A stretch of 64,000 nucleotides of DNA from Nonomuraea sp. SYSU D8015 (GTDB lineage: Bacteria > Actinomycetota > Actinomycetes > Streptosporangiales > Streptosporangiaceae), in NCBI RefSeq assembly GCF_008065375.1, contig NZ_VJYI01000025.1, positions 62,001 through 126,000 of the forward strand, written 5' to 3'. Shown in pieces: positions 17,501 through 25,693 of this stretch (position 1 is the first letter of the stretch; each line of letters starts with the position of its first letter). The translations under genes and the position numbers were made by a program. The notes under the pieces are model-generated. The model searched no databases, was not told the DNA's origin, and saw nothing but the letters and a program-made list of their open reading frames with translations.

Positions 17501-18494
17501 AGGAGAAGTCCCCAGTCTGTGCGCTGACCTGCCACTTCGCGGTCGGTGCGAGAGTGCTGGCGGTGAAGTTCCCGGTCGCGCCAGAAGGCGCGGCGGCGAC
17601 GGCGTACAGGCCGCTCGCCGCGGCGGCTGCGCGGGCGCCCGTGCCCCCAGTGGTGGGCGCTGTGGTGGGCGCTGCGGCGACATCGGCCGTCAGGGTGGCG
17701 TGTTCCACGTCGTTCGTCGTGGCCAGCGGACGCGGGGCCGGGCAGTCGCCCACCCCCGGTGTGCCTGTCAGCGCGCAGGCCGGCAGCTCGACCAGCCGCA
17801 GCCGTGCCGCCCAGTCGCCGCCGTAGGCGTGCCGGAAGGCCGAGTAGTCGAACCGCAGCGTCACGGGCGCGGCCTCGCCGGCGCCGTCGGCCCGGGTGAC
17901 CCGCAGCCGCACCTCGTCGGCCGCGGCCGGCTCCCGGTCGGCCCGTTCCAGGATCTCGACCCGGACCCGCCGCGGCACCGCCTCGGACCCGGCTTCCTGC
18001 GACGTGGCCGGGTTCTGCCCGGGACTCTGCTCCGGACTCGGCGAAGGCTGCTGCCCGGACGCGCTCTGCGACGGGCTCTGCGACGGGCTCCGTGCCTGGG
18101 CGGGGTCCGGCGACGGTGCCCCTGTGCCCGTCGCCGGACCGACCCGCACGGGCAGGCCCGAGAGCTCGACCAGGGCCGGTCGCTCCCCTGCGGCCTCCTG
18201 GCGTGCCGCCCCGGCGGGTGTGAGGTCGGCCTCGGCGGCCCCGGGACCGGGCCAGGCCACGGCCGCGTCGTTCCCTGAGGCGGCCTTCTCCGCGGGGTCG
18301 GCGGGTTTGTCCCGGACCGGTACCGATGTCCCCTCCACCATGCGGTCCTCCTGAGGTTCCGGCGGGTCCCAGCGGTCGGCCGCGGCCGCCGCGGGCGAGA
18401 GGGCGACGAGAAAGGTGACGATCAGGGAGCCGAGCGCGAGGAACGACGTGCTGCGGATCCGCCGTCTGCTCCGGCGTAACGGGGTGTGGTCCAT
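11523..18494 (-). CDS. RHS/YD-repeat polymorphic-toxin-like protein with HINT domain
   Basis: A 2323-residue secreted protein. A basic N-terminus and hydrophobic stretch (about 18-40) form a signal peptide. A Pro/Ser-rich linker with SPSQSPSQS-type repeats follows, then a SpvB/TcdB-like region and many YD repeats (YDALGQ, YDKLGR). The RHS-associated core is near residue 1850 (GAREYDASTGRFISVDPV). A Gly-rich spacer and a HINT intein-like domain come next (about 2078-2226, starting CANSFVPGTAVLMADG, with THNHPFWV, ending VLVHNC). A roughly 97-residue tail (2227-2323) would be the autoproteolytically released payload; I do not recognise its fold. It is preceded by a LamG protein gene on the same strand, a common actinomycete pairing. 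No obvious immunity gene follows. GAGAGGT precedes the ATG. Confidence 0.92.
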   Translation of the reverse strand: MDHTPLRRSRRRIRSTSFLALGSLIVTFLVALSPAAAAADRWDPPEPQEDRMVEGTSVPVRDKPADPAEKAASGNDAAVAWPGPGAAEADLTPAGAARQEAAGERPALVELSGLPVRVGPATGTGAPSPDPAQARSPSQSPSQSASGQQPSPSPEQSPGQNPATSQEAGSEAVPRRVRVEILERADREPAAADEVRLRVTRADGAGEAAPVTLRFDYSAFRHAYGGDWAARLRLVELPACALTGTPGVGDCPAPRPLATTNDVEHATLTADVAAAPTTAPTTGGTGARAAAAASGLYAVAAAPSGATGNFTASTLAPTAKWQVSAQTGDFSWSYPLRTPPSLGGPTPQLALTYSAGSVDGRTASTNNQPSWVGEGFDFTPGGFIERKYKSCNDDGVTPKTGEQCWAGENATLMLGGSATELVRDSASGAWRPKNDDGSRVEKLTGAANGDGGGDHDKGEHWKVTAPDGTQYFFGLNRLPGWSDGKRETRSAWTTPVFGDDSGEPCNRTAFADSWCRQAYRWNLDHVIDTRGNTMSYFYAQETNHYGRNVKAADETPYAAGGYLERIEYGQRAGQIYTAPATARVEFTVAERCLPTSAFDCAPAKLTPANAAHWPDVPADQLCAAGADCTNFAPTFFTRKRLSKVTTQVWNGTAYEPVDSWTLTHTFPKPGDNMNAALWLERIQHTGHVGGSASTPAVDFDGVEMPNRVDGLEGIAPMMKWRIRSVNNETGGRLTVNYSGPECTRAALAQAHANGKRCFPTYWSPEGATDPYLDWFHKYVATQVLEADLTGGSPIVQTDYAYLGSPAWAYDDQELVPHERRTWSQWRGYEKVQVTKGDSRDQRTATEHLFFRGMHGDRQPSGTRSAQVTDSEGAKVDDHWRLAGFERETRYLHGPGGAEQSGTINDPWLHGPTASGGGDQAYKLDTAKVRGRTKISTGAWRRTETRRAFDSYGVLTELGDLGDIATPDDDRCTRYSYARNTTAWILTLPSRTETVAVACTETPTRPGDVIGDGRMFYDGATTHGAAPSKGDLTRVEELESYDNGQPRYVTVSRSVYDAYGRITEVYDAADQKTTTAYSPAAGGPVTKVTTTNPLGHTETTWLKPAWGAMSAQEDANGRRTELAYDPLGRLSKVWLPGRSTAEEPNGEFSYTVRTNGPVAVTTKTLRDDGTYTTGHELYDGLLRLRQTQLPAHGGGRLLADTVYNTLGQVAKKNDLYANADPPSTAILGVADSAVPAQKVYAYDGLGRTTAEVFKVVGAEKWRTTTAYHGDRVDVDPPRGGTPTSAILDGRGRTVELRQYKGDAPTGEYDATKYTYGKNGEEETVTDSAGNVWRTHYDLRNRVSKTEDPDKGTTGYTYDALGQVASTTDARGRTLAYVYDKLGRRTAMHEGSASGPKLAGWTYDTLPDGTQAKGLPVASTRYSGGQAYTVRVDAYDVRYRPTAISYVIPSAAEGALGGTYQFKTRYNLDGTVQSVTHPAAGNLPAETVRTTYSELGLPVQTRSSLATYVSDTLYSKRGEPLQERWGAEGARVLHDYTYEEGTRRVLRHLTDRETTSQVRQADLRYTYDEAGSITKIADTPPAGNAPSDVQCFTYDHLRRLSEAWTATDGCASKPATNVIGGAAPYWHTYEYDKTGGRTKETRHAFGGATVDTTVEYEYPAAGRPHPHALTQATTTGPGGTRLDTYSHDAAGNMEVRKLGSAEQRLEWDSEGRLTKVTEGGKATAFLYDADGNRLIRRDPAGTTLYLAGMELRMAAGATAATAVRYYGHGAEPVAVRTDDQRLTWLVPDHNGTAQMAVDATSLQVTRRRFDPFGNPRGTMPASWPAERGFVGGTTDASIGLTHLGAREYDASTGRFISVDPVIDPSDPQNLNGYAYSANNPVTFTDPSGMREVCGMYPGECDDTPDSPSPGGGSSGGGNTPPKPPAGGPSGGDQDEAKRTLKKSWMDVAIETGGKLILDIIGFTDVRDCLGGSIGACASAVVGIVPWGKIAKTLKAAYRAAKAVLAWYERVKWARRVMREADEAAAAAAKYQDDLAKWQKAQEAANAAKKAEAGPAGGGARPGGGGKSGPKTPTTRERGTSCANSFVPGTAVLMADGTRRPIEEVGVGDKVLATDPETGESSTRPVVATIIGDGDKRLVEITVDTDGAKGDDTGVVVATHNHPFWVDDKGRWIEAADLRTGDIVLTSEAARLSVISLHERIAGQRVHNLTVDGVHTYYVTAGDADVLVHNCPSGRSPYRGVVKRNADGEIDRESVAQAVDPHRPRTLTATIGTAPFPAKVIPDQLNGERMLFPTVAIDEIPKDVKGWRKYTYRALRIFGPFFKRSD

Positions 18495-18583
18495 GGCGAC
18501 CTCTCGGTGCCCGGGGAGGCGGGGGGACGCCTCCCCGGACGGTTCGGGAAGGGTGCTGAGGGAGGTACGGGGACGGCGGGCGG

Positions 18584-21500
18584 CTACTGCTCGGCCAGGT
18601 CGCGGATCTCATCGACGAGGAGCAGCCCGGTGTAGACGCGCACGTCGTCGATCTGGCCGACCCAAGGGTTGGCGCCCAGCCCCCGGCCGATGGCCAGTCG
18701 GCCGCCCGCGTTCCACGCCTGGGGGCGTACCGCCGATCCCTCCGGGTTGCCGTTGACGTAGAGCTGGATCCGGCCGGTGGCGACGTCGTAGGTGGCGGCG
18801 AGATGCGTCCACTCGCCGACCTCGGCTGGTTCGTGGGAGCGCGCGATGTACTGGGTCTGGCCGGCGGCGTCGCCCGCCTCCATGATCATCGCCCAGCAGT
18901 CGAGGGTCTTGTTGTACTGGAAGTAGAAGCCACTGCGGGTGGCGCCGTCCTGGCTGACCGCGGTGCGCCAGTCGTTCTTCTCGCCGAGCCGCAGCCAGGC
19001 GGCGACGGTGAAGCTGCGGTCGGTGCGCACGACCGGCCCGGAGGTGACGACGTTGCCCCCGGAGGCGAACTGCGCGGCGCCGTCGATCCAGCCGTCGGCC
19101 CAGCTCACCCCGGAGTTCGCGGTCCCGGCGCGGCCCTTGCCCGAGGAGTCGGCGACTGCGGTCCCCGAGGTCTCGTCCAGCTTCCAATGGCCTTCCAGGA
19201 CGACCGGCCGGTTGGAGAGAGCGGCGATCTCCTTGTCGTAGACCACCCTGTCGTAGACCCGGATGTCGTCGGTGTCGCCCGCCCACTTGTTGGTGAAGTT
19301 CAGCGCCCTGCCGATGATGAGCGTGCCGGAGGCGTTCCAGGGGGTCGTCTGGACGGCCGTCTCCGGCTGGGGGCGTCCGTCGACGTAGAGCCGGATCCGG
19401 CCTGTGGCGGCGTCGAAGGTGGCGGCGAGGTGCGTCCAGACGCCGAGCTGGGGCGGCGCCTGCGACCGGGCCACGTGGTAGGTGACGCTCGCCGCGTCGG
19501 CGGAGGTCATCGTCAGCGCCCAGCGGTCCGCCTCCAGGTTGTACTGCAGGTAGAAGCCGCTGCGGTGGGTGCCGTCCTGGCTGAGGATGGTCCGGTAGTC
19601 GCTCTTGTCGGTGAGCCGCACCCACGCCGCGACGCTGAAGTTGCGGTCGGTGCGGATGATCCCGGTGCCGTTCCGCGGTATGAGACGGGCTCCGCCGCCG
19701 TTCATCGACACCGCCCCTTCGGCCCGTCCGGGGGTCCAGGATGGGCCGTCGGTCAGGGCGGCGTGGTGTTCGTTGCCCGAGGAGTCGTAGGCGGTGGTGC
19801 CGGTTCCCTCGTCGAGCTTCCAGTGCGCTACGGGGGCGGTGCCGTACCGCACGCTGAACTCGTACCGCTTGAACGGGCCGATGTGGCCCGCCTTGTCGCG
19901 GCTCCACACGTACAGCGTGTTCAGCAGGTCCCGGGAGGGGGTCACCTTGGCGGTGGCCCTGCCGTCCGCGCCGGCCGTCACCGCGGTCGCGGTGCGGGGC
20001 TCGTCGTCGTTCAGGGCGTAGAGGTAGCCGCCGATGTCGGTGTCCGTAGGGCCGGGGGTGAACGTGAAGACGCCCATGCGTCCGACCCCGCCGGACGGCA
20101 CGGGGTCCTCGCCCTCGGGGGTCTCGGGGTAGTCGGCGGAGGTCACACCGGGAGTGGAGGACGGCCGGGACTTGTCGACGATCAGGTCGCACCAGGCGCT
20201 CCAGCCACTGCTCCCGCTAGTGGCGACGCCGTCCTGGGCGCGTACCCGCCAGGAGAGGCGCGCGCCGTCGGCCAGGGCGGGCACGGGTGCCGTCACCGGC
20301 GTGCCGGAGGCGACGTAGGCGCTGTACCGCTCGCCGAGTTTGGAGCCGCCGGTGGCCCACCATTCGAAGTGGGCACGCACGGTCTGCCCCTTGCCGGCGT
20401 CGGCGTCGCTGACCCGGGCGCGCAGGATCGGGGTGGCGGTGGTGATGTACGGCGCCGCCGTACCGCTCCTGCACGGCACGCCGGCGCTCGGCCCCACGTC
20501 GGCGGAGAGCTGGTCGGGGACGTTCGGCGTGGTGTTGTAGGTGATCTCCAGGGTGGGGTTGTTGCGGAACTTCTTCCAGCCGAACTTGTCCGACTCGTTC
20601 GCGGCGCGCAGGCCCAGGGTGAGGTTGGGCCACCTGTTGGCCGCCGCCTCCACCACCGCCGACGTCGCGTTGAAGTCGACGCCGCCGTCGTCGCAGCCGG
20701 AGTTGTAGCCCTTGGCCACGTTCACCGAGGCGATCCTGCGCTTCCACGACGGCTGCGCGTTCCAGGTGGTGCCGGTGCCGATGGCGCCGGTGAGCCAGAG
20801 CTCGACGGGCCGGGCCGAGCACGACCACGCGTGCACCTCGTAGGTGCGGAATGTGGCCGAGATGATGTGCTTGCCGTTGACGGGTGCGGTGTTCATCCGG
20901 AAGAACGACCGGTAGGTGTCGACGGTGGGGCCGGACGGCACCGTCGGGTCGTTGTAGTACCCGACCTTCGCGTAGTCACTGGTGCCGTAGAACTTGGTGC
21001 CGCTGAAGTGCTTGGAGACGTAGGCGAACGCCAGCCGCCCGGCACCGTGCATGGGCGGGTCGATGTACAGCGGGAACGTCAGGCGGGGGTCGCGCAGGAA
21101 CTCCGGGTCCGGAGTGAGGGTGAGGGCGCCGTCGTCGAGTCGGGTGCCGACGGCGCCGATGGCATCGCCCGCATGCGGTCCGGAGAGCCGGTCGCCGGCT
21201 TCCTCGGCCGGCCCGGAGGAGTCCCACATCTGCGGGGCGTTGCCGTGGAACCGTACCGAGCCGTCGTCGCCTACCAGCGTGAGGTTGCCCGTCGCGTCGG
21301 CCGTCAGGGTGCCGCGCTCAGCTCGTACGGCCAGGCGCAGCTCGGCCAGCTCCGACCGGCCCGCCGCCTCGGCGGTCTTGACCACGAGCACCTGGGAGAA
21401 ACCGTCGACGTCGGCGGTGAGCTTGAGGTCGACGCCGGGAATCACGTCCGGGTAGGTCGCGGTGGCGCCGCTCAGCGCGGGCGCAGGCAGCGGGGCGGGC

Positions 21501-22039
21501 CAGGTGTAGGAGAGCGCGGCGCCGTTCTCGGCGATCCGCACGAGTGGCCCCGGGCCACCGCCGGAGAAGGCCAGCTCGACGGCCGCGGCCACCGGGCCCA
21601 CCGTGCCGTCCTCCCGCCGGGCCAGGTCCGGCCGGGCGTCCACCCAGGCGTCCCCCTGCCGGACGCGTACCGGGCGGGCGGAAGTGATCAGCCGCTGGGT
21701 GCCGTCGGGCTGGGCGAACACCTGCCGGGTCTCTGTGCGCTCCGCACCGATCTCCACCGGCTGCCCCGTCTTGGCGGCCACCGCCAGCGCCGTCGCCTCG
21801 TCCCCCACGACGGACGGGGGCGCCGCCCCGGCCGCCGCCGCGCGGGGCAGGCCCGTGAGGAGGGCGGCGAGCACGACGGCCGCGGTCAGCGCTGCCATGA
21901 GCGAGGGGCGCCGCCCCGCCGCCCCTCTCGGGGAACGGACTTCTGGATAGCGGCTCCCCGGGAATCGGATCTTTGGAGAACGGTTCCTAGGAAAGCGGGC
22001 GCGGACGGCCACCTCAACCTCGCATGGTGACTTCGACAT
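18584..22039 (-). CDS. Secreted LamG-repeat protein, RHS partner
   Basis: A 1151-residue exported protein with a long Arg-rich N-terminus and a hydrophobic signal segment (about 48-70). A DNRLRE-type beta domain (about 320-500) is followed by fibronectin-like spacers. Two tandem LamG-like jellyroll domains (about 741-925 and 951-1151) each begin with HWKLDE and contain the GxxxYFQYN-like strand. LamG domains usually bind carbohydrate or protein ligands. It sits 89 bp upstream of the RHS gene on the same strand and is likely co-transcribed. A shorter start at 21898 would remove the unusual basic extension; the ribosome site is weak for both. Confidence 0.88.
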   Translation of the reverse strand: MSKSPCEVEVAVRARFPRNRSPKIRFPGSRYPEVRSPRGAAGRRPSLMAALTAAVVLAALLTGLPRAAAAGAAPPSVVGDEATALAVAAKTGQPVEIGAERTETRQVFAQPDGTQRLITSARPVRVRQGDAWVDARPDLARREDGTVGPVAAAVELAFSGGGPGPLVRIAENGAALSYTWPAPLPAPALSGATATYPDVIPGVDLKLTADVDGFSQVLVVKTAEAAGRSELAELRLAVRAERGTLTADATGNLTLVGDDGSVRFHGNAPQMWDSSGPAEEAGDRLSGPHAGDAIGAVGTRLDDGALTLTPDPEFLRDPRLTFPLYIDPPMHGAGRLAFAYVSKHFSGTKFYGTSDYAKVGYYNDPTVPSGPTVDTYRSFFRMNTAPVNGKHIISATFRTYEVHAWSCSARPVELWLTGAIGTGTTWNAQPSWKRRIASVNVAKGYNSGCDDGGVDFNATSAVVEAAANRWPNLTLGLRAANESDKFGWKKFRNNPTLEITYNTTPNVPDQLSADVGPSAGVPCRSGTAAPYITTATPILRARVSDADAGKGQTVRAHFEWWATGGSKLGERYSAYVASGTPVTAPVPALADGARLSWRVRAQDGVATSGSSGWSAWCDLIVDKSRPSSTPGVTSADYPETPEGEDPVPSGGVGRMGVFTFTPGPTDTDIGGYLYALNDDEPRTATAVTAGADGRATAKVTPSRDLLNTLYVWSRDKAGHIGPFKRYEFSVRYGTAPVAHWKLDEGTGTTAYDSSGNEHHAALTDGPSWTPGRAEGAVSMNGGGARLIPRNGTGIIRTDRNFSVAAWVRLTDKSDYRTILSQDGTHRSGFYLQYNLEADRWALTMTSADAASVTYHVARSQAPPQLGVWTHLAATFDAATGRIRLYVDGRPQPETAVQTTPWNASGTLIIGRALNFTNKWAGDTDDIRVYDRVVYDKEIAALSNRPVVLEGHWKLDETSGTAVADSSGKGRAGTANSGVSWADGWIDGAAQFASGGNVVTSGPVVRTDRSFTVAAWLRLGEKNDWRTAVSQDGATRSGFYFQYNKTLDCWAMIMEAGDAAGQTQYIARSHEPAEVGEWTHLAATYDVATGRIQLYVNGNPEGSAVRPQAWNAGGRLAIGRGLGANPWVGQIDDVRVYTGLLLVDEIRDLAEQ

Positions 22040-22213
22040 CGCCTGCCGGCGCTGTCAGACGTTGATGGAGATGACCGTAGGAAGGTGCGGTTTCACGGTG
22101 GTTACACCGGTTTCCGCCGAGGCAGCAGGGGCCGATGACCCGAGCCCACCAAGATTCCCGGCAGAGTCACTCAAGGCAATTCGTGCCAGAGGGCAAGTAC
22201 GCCCATGAAGTCC

Positions 22214-23428
22214 TCAGGGTCCGTAATGGGCGAACGCGGCCCACAACCAGGGACTGCAGGGGAAGCGGTCACGGGTCTCACGGACCGCGTGGTGCAGCGC
22301 GAGTGCGGGGATCTCGCCCGCGCTCAGCCTGGTGTAAACGTCCTCCGTCAGCCCGTACGCCACCCCGTCCGCCACCGGCCAGAGCGTTCCGATCACATCG
22401 GAGTATCCGGCCAGCTGGAACGCCGAGCAAATGTGGATCGCCTGGTCGAGGATCGTGATGCTGCCTTGAGCCGTCCCGCAGGCCGACAGGAATGCCATCC
22501 GCCCCTCCGGAACGTTCAACCGCGCGATGTCGGCCACCGCCAGCGGCTCCTCGCCGGCCAGCATCAGCCGTCCCCCGGTCAGCGCGGCCTGGAACAGATC
22601 CCGGCTCTCGTCGAACACCGCCTGATTCCGGGTGGTCGCGTAGGTCGGGGACAGTGCGACGGCCAGTTCGGTGGCCGCGCCGCGCCAGGCAGGTGTGCCC
22701 TTCGGCACGTCGAGAGCCCTGCGGCCCGCCTCCGCCAGGGTCGGCAGGTCGCCGTTGCGCTCGTAGAGTCGGCGAAGCCGGGTGGTCTCGCTGGCGGGAG
22801 GCTCCTCTCTAGCCGAGGACTGTCCGTCCGGTCTGGCCGGAGGTTCGAGGTAAGCCGGGTTGAAAATTATCTCGACCTCGCTGGGCAGGCCCTGCTCGGC
22901 GTCCATGATCTGGTCGAACAACGAGGCGTTCACGGTTCTGAGCTTCGGGTCGAGGCCGCGTACCCGCAGGTTCTGTCGTAACAACGCGACGGACTCCTCC
23001 AGCGCCTCGGGAAAGTCCTCGCCCTCCGACACCGAGCACAGGGCGATCGCCAGCCGCAGCCGCGCCTCTGGACGTTCCACTCTGGGCGCCTCGGAAAGCG
23101 CGCGGCGGTAATGGGTCAGCGCTTCCCGTGCGGCCCGGACGTCGCCGCGTTCGGCGTACAACTCCAGCAGCAGCTCGGCCACCCGGCCGCCGTCCTGAGC
23201 CTGCCTGGCCGCCGCGAGGGCCGCGTCGAGGTGCTCATCCGACGGCTCACGCTCGTAGCGGAGCTTGGCCGTGGCCGCCAAGTGCTCGCGCGTCTCCGCG
23301 GCGAGTGCGGGATCTAGCCGTCCGCCGCGCTGCGCCGGCACCTGCGTCACCCCAGCCAGAGCACCGTTCCTGTTCAAGCGCTCATCGACCTGTTCATGGG
23401 ACGTCGCAGGCCGGTAAACCCTCGCCAA
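22214..23428 (-). pseudogene. CHAT-domain protein with TPR-like repeats, internally deleted
   Basis: The frame (404 codons) has TPR-like segments (LLELYAERGDVRAAREAL; RLRRLYERNGDLPTLAEA; FDESRDLFQAALT). It then jumps directly to the C-terminal half of a CHAT peptidase domain (GRLMLAG..., FLSACGTAQGS with the catalytic Cys, VIGTLWPVAD, EDVYTRL). The first half of CHAT, including the strand ending in the catalytic His-Gly, is absent between ALT and GGRLML. Without that His the caspase-like dyad cannot form. The start is also uncertain (TTG at 23428). A decayed gene is the simplest reading; a Cys-only ligand-binding domain is the alternative. Confidence 0.65.
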
Positions 23429-23565
23429 GCAAAGGATCTTGATGAGCGTGGCAAAGATCCGCTCTGCCCGCCGGGGAATGGCCGGAACGGCGCGAGTGGC
23501 GAATCTAGACTTGGGCCAGTGAACCCATCGATAACGCCTGGTAGGCGTCGCATGGAGCCGTCGCA

Positions 23566-23937
23566 GTGATCACTTACATCGTCTTCGCGCTCGCGGCTGT
23601 CTGCGCCGTGGAAGCCGTGCTGGGCCTGGTGCTGCTCGGCTGGGGCGTCATCGAGTTCGGCGCCTTCCTGCGCCGGCATCCGGACGGCGCGGCCGGTGGC
23701 CTGCGCGAGCTGGCGACGGGTGCGCGGCGGGTCTGGCCCGCCGCCAAAGCCTCGTCGCAGATCGCAGGCCGACGCGTCCTGCGCAGTCGGCCAGGCTGGT
23801 GGGTTCTCGGGGACGGCCGGACATCGGCCGCAGTCACGCGTGTCCGCCGGAATGCTCCAGGCTCGCCTCGGAGCCGAACCAGCGGCCCAACGGCAAGCCG
23901 ACCCCGCGCAGCACGCCGGGAACGGGCTCAAGGGTGA
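23566..23937 (+). CDS. Hypothetical small membrane protein
   Basis: A possible 123-residue protein starting at GTG, with one N-terminal membrane helix (about residues 3-34, rich in Ala, Val and Leu) followed by a basic, Arg/Ala-rich tail. No family recognised. The first 75 residues look protein-like; the rest is low-complexity and could be out-of-frame. No strong ribosome site. It lies between a CHAT remnant and an ATPase-domain gene. Confidence 0.4.
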   Translation: MITYIVFALAAVCAVEAVLGLVLLGWGVIEFGAFLRRHPDGAAGGLRELATGARRVWPAAKASSQIAGRRVLRSRPGWWVLGDGRTSAAVTRVRRNAPGSPRSRTSGPTASRPRAARRERAQG

Positions 23938-24071
23938 GGTGTGCTCGGCGGTCGGGGCGATGTCCTAGATCCCGTCGCCCCTCGGTATTGCCGCAGATCA
24001 CCGGCCGGGAATGTGTGTCACGTCGCCAGCGGGGCAGAAGTTTGCCCAACGATGTCGCTAACGGCGGAAAG

Positions 24072-24509
24072 GTGGCGATCGACGTGACCTCGGGGTTCCG
24101 GTTGGAATGGCCGATCACGGACGACCTCGTCACCTTGCGGGCAGCTGTACGGGCCTTCGGCACTGGTGCCGGCCTGACCGGTGGGCGGCTGACCGATCTG
24201 GTGATCGCGGCGAGCGAGGCCGCGACCAAGGTGCTGGAACACGGCGGAAGCGGCACGTTGATCGCCTGGAGCGACCCGGGCGGGGTGAGCCTGGAAATCG
24301 TGGACGCGACCGGCGTGTTGACCATGGCGTACTTGACCGTCGATCCCGACCCCGACCCGCTCACCGGCCGAGGAGTCGCGTTCTGGCTGATGCGCCGGCT
24401 GTGTGACGAGATCAGCTTCGACGACAGCGACGGCATCTCCCGGTTGCACCTGCGTTTTCACTACCGCGCCCGGCGAAACGGTGATCGTCGCATGCTGGTG
24501 CGAGGATAG
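24072..24509 (+). CDS. Anti-sigma-factor-like HATPase domain protein
   Basis: A 145-residue GHKL ATPase-fold protein of the RsbW/serine-kinase type often found in actinomycete stress-sigma partner switches. Visible parts are the N-box helix SEAATKVLEHGG (about residues 50-62) and GRGVAFWLMRRLCDEI as the G2-like helix. The canonical N-box has Asn five residues after the Glu to bind Mg-ATP; here that position is Lys (SEAAT-K-VLEH). The start is uncertain: GTG at 24072 is chosen because the domain begins there, but the frame is open further upstream. It may have lost kinase activity. A broken sigma-70 tail follows directly. Confidence 0.7.
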   Translation: MAIDVTSGFRLEWPITDDLVTLRAAVRAFGTGAGLTGGRLTDLVIAASEAATKVLEHGGSGTLIAWSDPGGVSLEIVDATGVLTMAYLTVDPDPDPLTGRGVAFWLMRRLCDEISFDDSDGISRLHLRFHYRARRNGDRRMLVRG

Positions 24510-24520
24510 GTTCGCAAGCG

Positions 24521-24682
24521 GGCCGGCAAAAGGAACCGCCTCTTCAGATCCTTTCGCGCACGCTCGCGGAGGCCGGCGAGCAGCACGGCCTGAGGCGCGG
24601 GCGCATCCGCCAGATCGAGAAGCAGGCGCTGGTCGAGCTGAAGAAGCCCACCCGCGATCCGGGCTCCGAGCCCGCGGCGTAA
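24521..24682 (+). pseudogene. Sigma-70 region 4 remnant
   Basis: A short open stretch encodes LSRTLAEAGEQHGLRRGRIRQIEKQALVELK and a 12-residue tail before TAA. This matches the helix-turn-helix of sigma-70 region 4.2 (GLTRGRIRQIEKQAL in principal-type sigma factors). No start codon, region 2 or region 3 is present upstream in this frame. It is either the 3' fragment of a sigma gene or an isolated domain without a start; a remnant is more likely. Confidence 0.7.
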
Positions 24683-24693
24683 TCCCGGATCCC

Positions 24694-24714
24694 GGGCGGG
24701 GCTTGTGCCCGCCC
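24694..24714. terminator. Candidate terminator after sigma remnant
   Basis: GGGCGGG-N7-CCCGCCC hairpin just after the TAA of the sigma fragment. There is no T-tract, as is common in actinomycetes. Confidence 0.55.
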
Positions 24715-24778
24715 CTCACAGACGGCCCCTGGCACGCCTTCCCCCTGGCGGCCGGGGGCTTCCTTGTGCACGGGCCCG

Positions 24779-25324
24779 CTAGAAGGTGTAGCGGGTGTGG
24801 CTGAACACCTGGCTGTCGTGCCCGAAGCTGTACGCCGTGCCGGGTGCCACCGCGAACAGCAGGTCGTTGCCCTTGCGGATGCTGTCGCCGAAGCCGTAGA
24901 AGGTCCCCTCCGGCGAGGTGATGTGGTCCCCGTACTGCGCCTCGAACGCGGCGATGACCTCTTCCTGCCGTGCCGGATCCGTCACTCGCTCCGCCGTGCC
25001 CTCGATCACGATGTCGAGGCCTTCGGAGAGTGAGTTGTGCCCTGTGGTGAGTGCGCAGTGGGCATTGCCGGCCAGGTTCTTCGCCTTCTGCTCGCCCGCC
25101 CCGGTGCTGAAATGCAGCGCCCCGTCGTGCCAGGCGGCGATCAGCGGCGTGACGTGCAGCCGGCCGTCCGGCCGGACCGTGGTGATCCAGAAGACCTCGG
25201 CGGCCCGCAGCCGGCGCTGGACCTCGGCCCAGTCGGTGGCGGTGACGTTCTCCGCGCCCGGGCGCGGGTTCAGCGCGGAGCTGTAGCGGGCGTCGAGCTC
25301 GGTCTTGGGCTGCTTCGGCGTCAT
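24779..25324 (-). CDS. Pyridoxamine 5'-phosphate oxidase-family (flavin/F420 split-barrel) protein
   Basis: A 181-residue split-barrel protein. FWITTVRPDGRLHVTPLIAAW and GALHFSTGAGEQKAKNLAGNAHCALTTG are the typical strands of PNPOx-like, F420- or FMN-binding proteins. A later GTFYGFGD...NDLLFAVAPGTAYSFG segment closes the barrel. The substrate cannot be told. It is a stand-alone gene, with the sigma remnant converging from the left and no ORF in the repeat-bearing gap to its right. Confidence 0.85.
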   Translation of the reverse strand: MTPKQPKTELDARYSSALNPRPGAENVTATDWAEVQRRLRAAEVFWITTVRPDGRLHVTPLIAAWHDGALHFSTGAGEQKAKNLAGNAHCALTTGHNSLSEGLDIVIEGTAERVTDPARQEEVIAAFEAQYGDHITSPEGTFYGFGDSIRKGNDLLFAVAPGTAYSFGHDSQVFSHTRYTF

Positions 25325-25502
25325 GCGGAACTCCTTTCCGTCCTCTTGTGACGAAGGCTACGCGGCCCGGCACGGCGGGGCTCAGGCCCGGGCGGGTAGT
25401 GCCGCTGATCTCCCATCGATGTCACCACTCGCCTTTGGGCGAACACAGACGGAACACAGCCGTGACGGATCTCCAGCAGCGTGGCCGGAGAATGGGACAT
25501 CT

Positions 25503-25589
25503 TCATCGGACCTGCAGGCCGGTGACGGCACGGCCGATGATCAACCGCTGGATCTCCGATGTCCCCGCGAAAATGGTGGAAATCTTGGG
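25503..25589 (-). pseudogene. Acyl-CoA dehydrogenase 3'-end fragment
   Basis: The minus strand encodes KISTIFAGTSEIQRLIIGRA followed by VTGLQVR and a stop. This is nearly identical to the last 29 codons of the intact acyl-CoA dehydrogenase at 38678-39886, with a 39-bp exact match in the middle. The catalytic Glu of IFEGTSE is Ala here. Both copies have the same orientation, 13.2 kb apart. It could be an attachment-site duplication or a segmental duplication. Confidence 0.8.
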
Positions 25590-25693
25590 GAATCCCTCTC
25601 GCCACCAGTACCAACAGCCCAACAGCGCGATCAAGCCGCTGACCTGGCATTTTACATGACGTCGTTCTGCAGCGTCACGCGCTTCCTTTCATC

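Noticed and set aside
11652..18278. 2208-residue open frame antisense to the RHS gene
   Set aside because: High GC keeps the opposite strand open. The RHS frame has clear domains, a signal peptide and a ribosome site; the antisense product is low-complexity Gly/Val/Arg.
24403..24804. 133-residue frame overlapping the ATPase gene end and the sigma remnant
   Set aside because: Out of frame with both recognised proteins and of random composition.
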